6,099 nt of DNA from a bacterium (GTDB lineage Bacteria; AUK180): NCBI GenBank assembly GCA_030622125.1, contig JAUXGM010000135.1, positions 1 through 6,099 of the forward strand. Direction: 5' to 3'. Positions 5,708 to 6,099 of this stretch are shown here, piece by piece. How positions within the stretch are numbered: position 1 is the first letter of the stretch; each line of letters opens with the position of its first letter. The notes beneath the pieces were generated by a model. That model was given only the letters and a program-made list of their open reading frames with translations. It was not told the DNA's origin and did not search any database. A program made the position numbers and the translations under genes.

Positions 5708-5711
5708 TAAT
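5683..5711 (+). promoter_or_regulatory. weak candidate promoter of the downstream outer-membrane protein gene
   Basis: TATAAT (5706-5711) has ATGAAA (5683-5688; four of six matches to TTGACA) 17 bases upstream. The transcript would have a leader of about 50 bases containing the hairpin at 5735-5754. AT-rich tandem repeats produce such matches easily, so this is tentative; read-through from the lolA-like gene is the alternative. Confidence 0.25.
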
Positions 5712-5734
5712 GAAAATACAATACAAACCCGTAG

Positions 5735-5754
5735 GGGCGGTTCGTGAACAGCCC
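5735..5754. repeat. imperfect GC-rich hairpin, REP-like
   Basis: GGGCGGTTC (5735-5743) and GAACAGCCC (5746-5754) pair at eight of nine positions around a 2-base loop, with one G/A mismatch. The element, beginning near CCCGTAGGGGC, stands out in G+C from its AT-rich surroundings and ends seven bases before the ribosome binding site AGGAGA (5761-5766), so if transcribed it could affect access to that site. Confidence 0.55.
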
Positions 5755-5770
5755 TATATTAGGAGATAAA

Positions 5771-6099
5771 ATGAAAAATTCAAGATTTAAGATCATTTTA
5801 ATAACTCTGATTCTGCTGATTCCTATTGTTTCAAGTGCTTCTTTTCATTTCAAAAGATTCGGGATTTCTGTTTTTCCTGCATTCTCAACGGATAATATGC
5901 ATAGATGGTTCAATACCAAATTTGAAGTAGATTGGCATATAAACGATTGGATGGAATTGGAGACCAGTGCGGTGTTTCTAAGGGTCAGCACTTCATACAA
6001 TAAAGAACTTTTCTTCAAAGAGATATGGCTCTTCACAAGTTTTGTTGCCAATGCTAAGTTTAAACTGCCTTATAATTTCTATGCAGGTGCAGGTTTCGG
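5771..6099 (+). CDS. N-terminal part of a probable outer-membrane beta-barrel protein, runs off the window
   Basis: The frame is open from ATG 5771 to the window edge, 109 residues, incomplete at the C-terminus. AGGAGA (5761-5766) is the ribosome binding site. Residues 1-23 form a signal peptide (MKNSRFK, hydrophobic core, VSSA before S24). The mature part alternates hydrophobic and polar residues with many aromatics, for example FEVDWHINDWMELETSAVFL, and ends at AKFKLPYNFYAGAGF, a pattern common in small outer-membrane barrels in which periplasmic turns separate paired strands. No specific family is recognised. It follows the LolA-like gene on the same strand, both being envelope proteins. 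The start codon region is a third copy of a sequence duplicated from the lolA-like 3' end. Confidence 0.7.
   Translation, partial: MKNSRFKIILITLILLIPIVSSASFHFKRFGISVFPAFSTDNMHRWFNTKFEVDWHINDWMELETSAVFLRVSTSYNKELFFKEIWLFTSFVANAKFKLPYNFYAGAGF

Larger units (their letters stand above)
5521..5790. repeat. three copies of a 21-23 bp sequence linking lolA end to next gene start
   Basis: The last 23 bases of the lolA-like gene, including its stop (5521-5543), recur at 5611-5633 with one difference (22 of 23). A related copy lies at 5769-5790, with 20 of 21 bases equal to the second copy over ATGAAAAATTCAAGAT, then A or T, then TAAG. Copy 1 encodes KDEEFKI-stop, copy 2 would encode KDEKFKI-stop in the same phase, and copy 3 is read in another phase as MKNSRFK, the start of the next gene. 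Between copies 1 and 2 lie 67 bases of repeat elements, between 2 and 3 about 135 bases. Confidence 0.8.

Noticed and set aside
5521-5770. CRISPR array in the repeat-rich spacer
   Set aside because: The repeats are too short or too few, the intervals differ in length (67 and about 135 bases), and no cas genes are present.

Overview
The window comes from an AT-rich (by eye about one third G+C) genome of a diderm, Gram-negative-type bacterium. The evidence for an outer membrane is a LolA-like periplasmic protein followed by a probable outer-membrane beta-barrel protein. Several intergenic repeats (palindromic elements and heptanucleotide tandem repeats) suggest a repeat-rich, possibly uncultured anaerobic lineage. 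The sequence alone does not fix the phylum.

Positions 97-4580 hold one tightly packed forward-strand operon of six genes. They are moaC and a mogA/moaB-family gene (two steps of molybdenum cofactor synthesis), an ABC importer made of an NMT1/TauA/SsuA-type substrate-binding lipoprotein, a permease and an ATPase, and a DUF364-type (putative heavy-metal chelation) protein. Every junction overlaps, by 1 to 23 bases, so the six products are probably translated as a coupled unit. The ATPase carries a C-terminal extension that resembles the TOBE/Mop domain of molybdate and tungstate transporters, although the binding protein is not of the ModA/WtpA/TupA type. With moaC/mogA in front and DUF364 behind, this is a good candidate for an undescribed uptake system linked to molybdenum/tungsten or pterin cofactors. 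No operon promoter is visible; it probably lies upstream of the window. An 18-codon mini-ORF with its own strong ribosome binding site precedes moaC.

Positions 4581-4835 contain an open frame that continues in phase after the DUF364 stop (possible gene remnant), then a near-consensus sigma-70 promoter and ribosome binding site for the next unit.

Positions 4836-6099 hold the LolA-like gene, a 227-base repeat-rich spacer, and the start of a probable outer-membrane protein gene that runs off the right edge. The spacer contains three different 7-bp tandem repeats, a 12-bp-arm inverted repeat, an imperfect GC-rich hairpin, and a copy of the last 23 bases of the LolA-like gene. A further copy of that sequence, read in another frame, forms the start of the outer-membrane protein gene.
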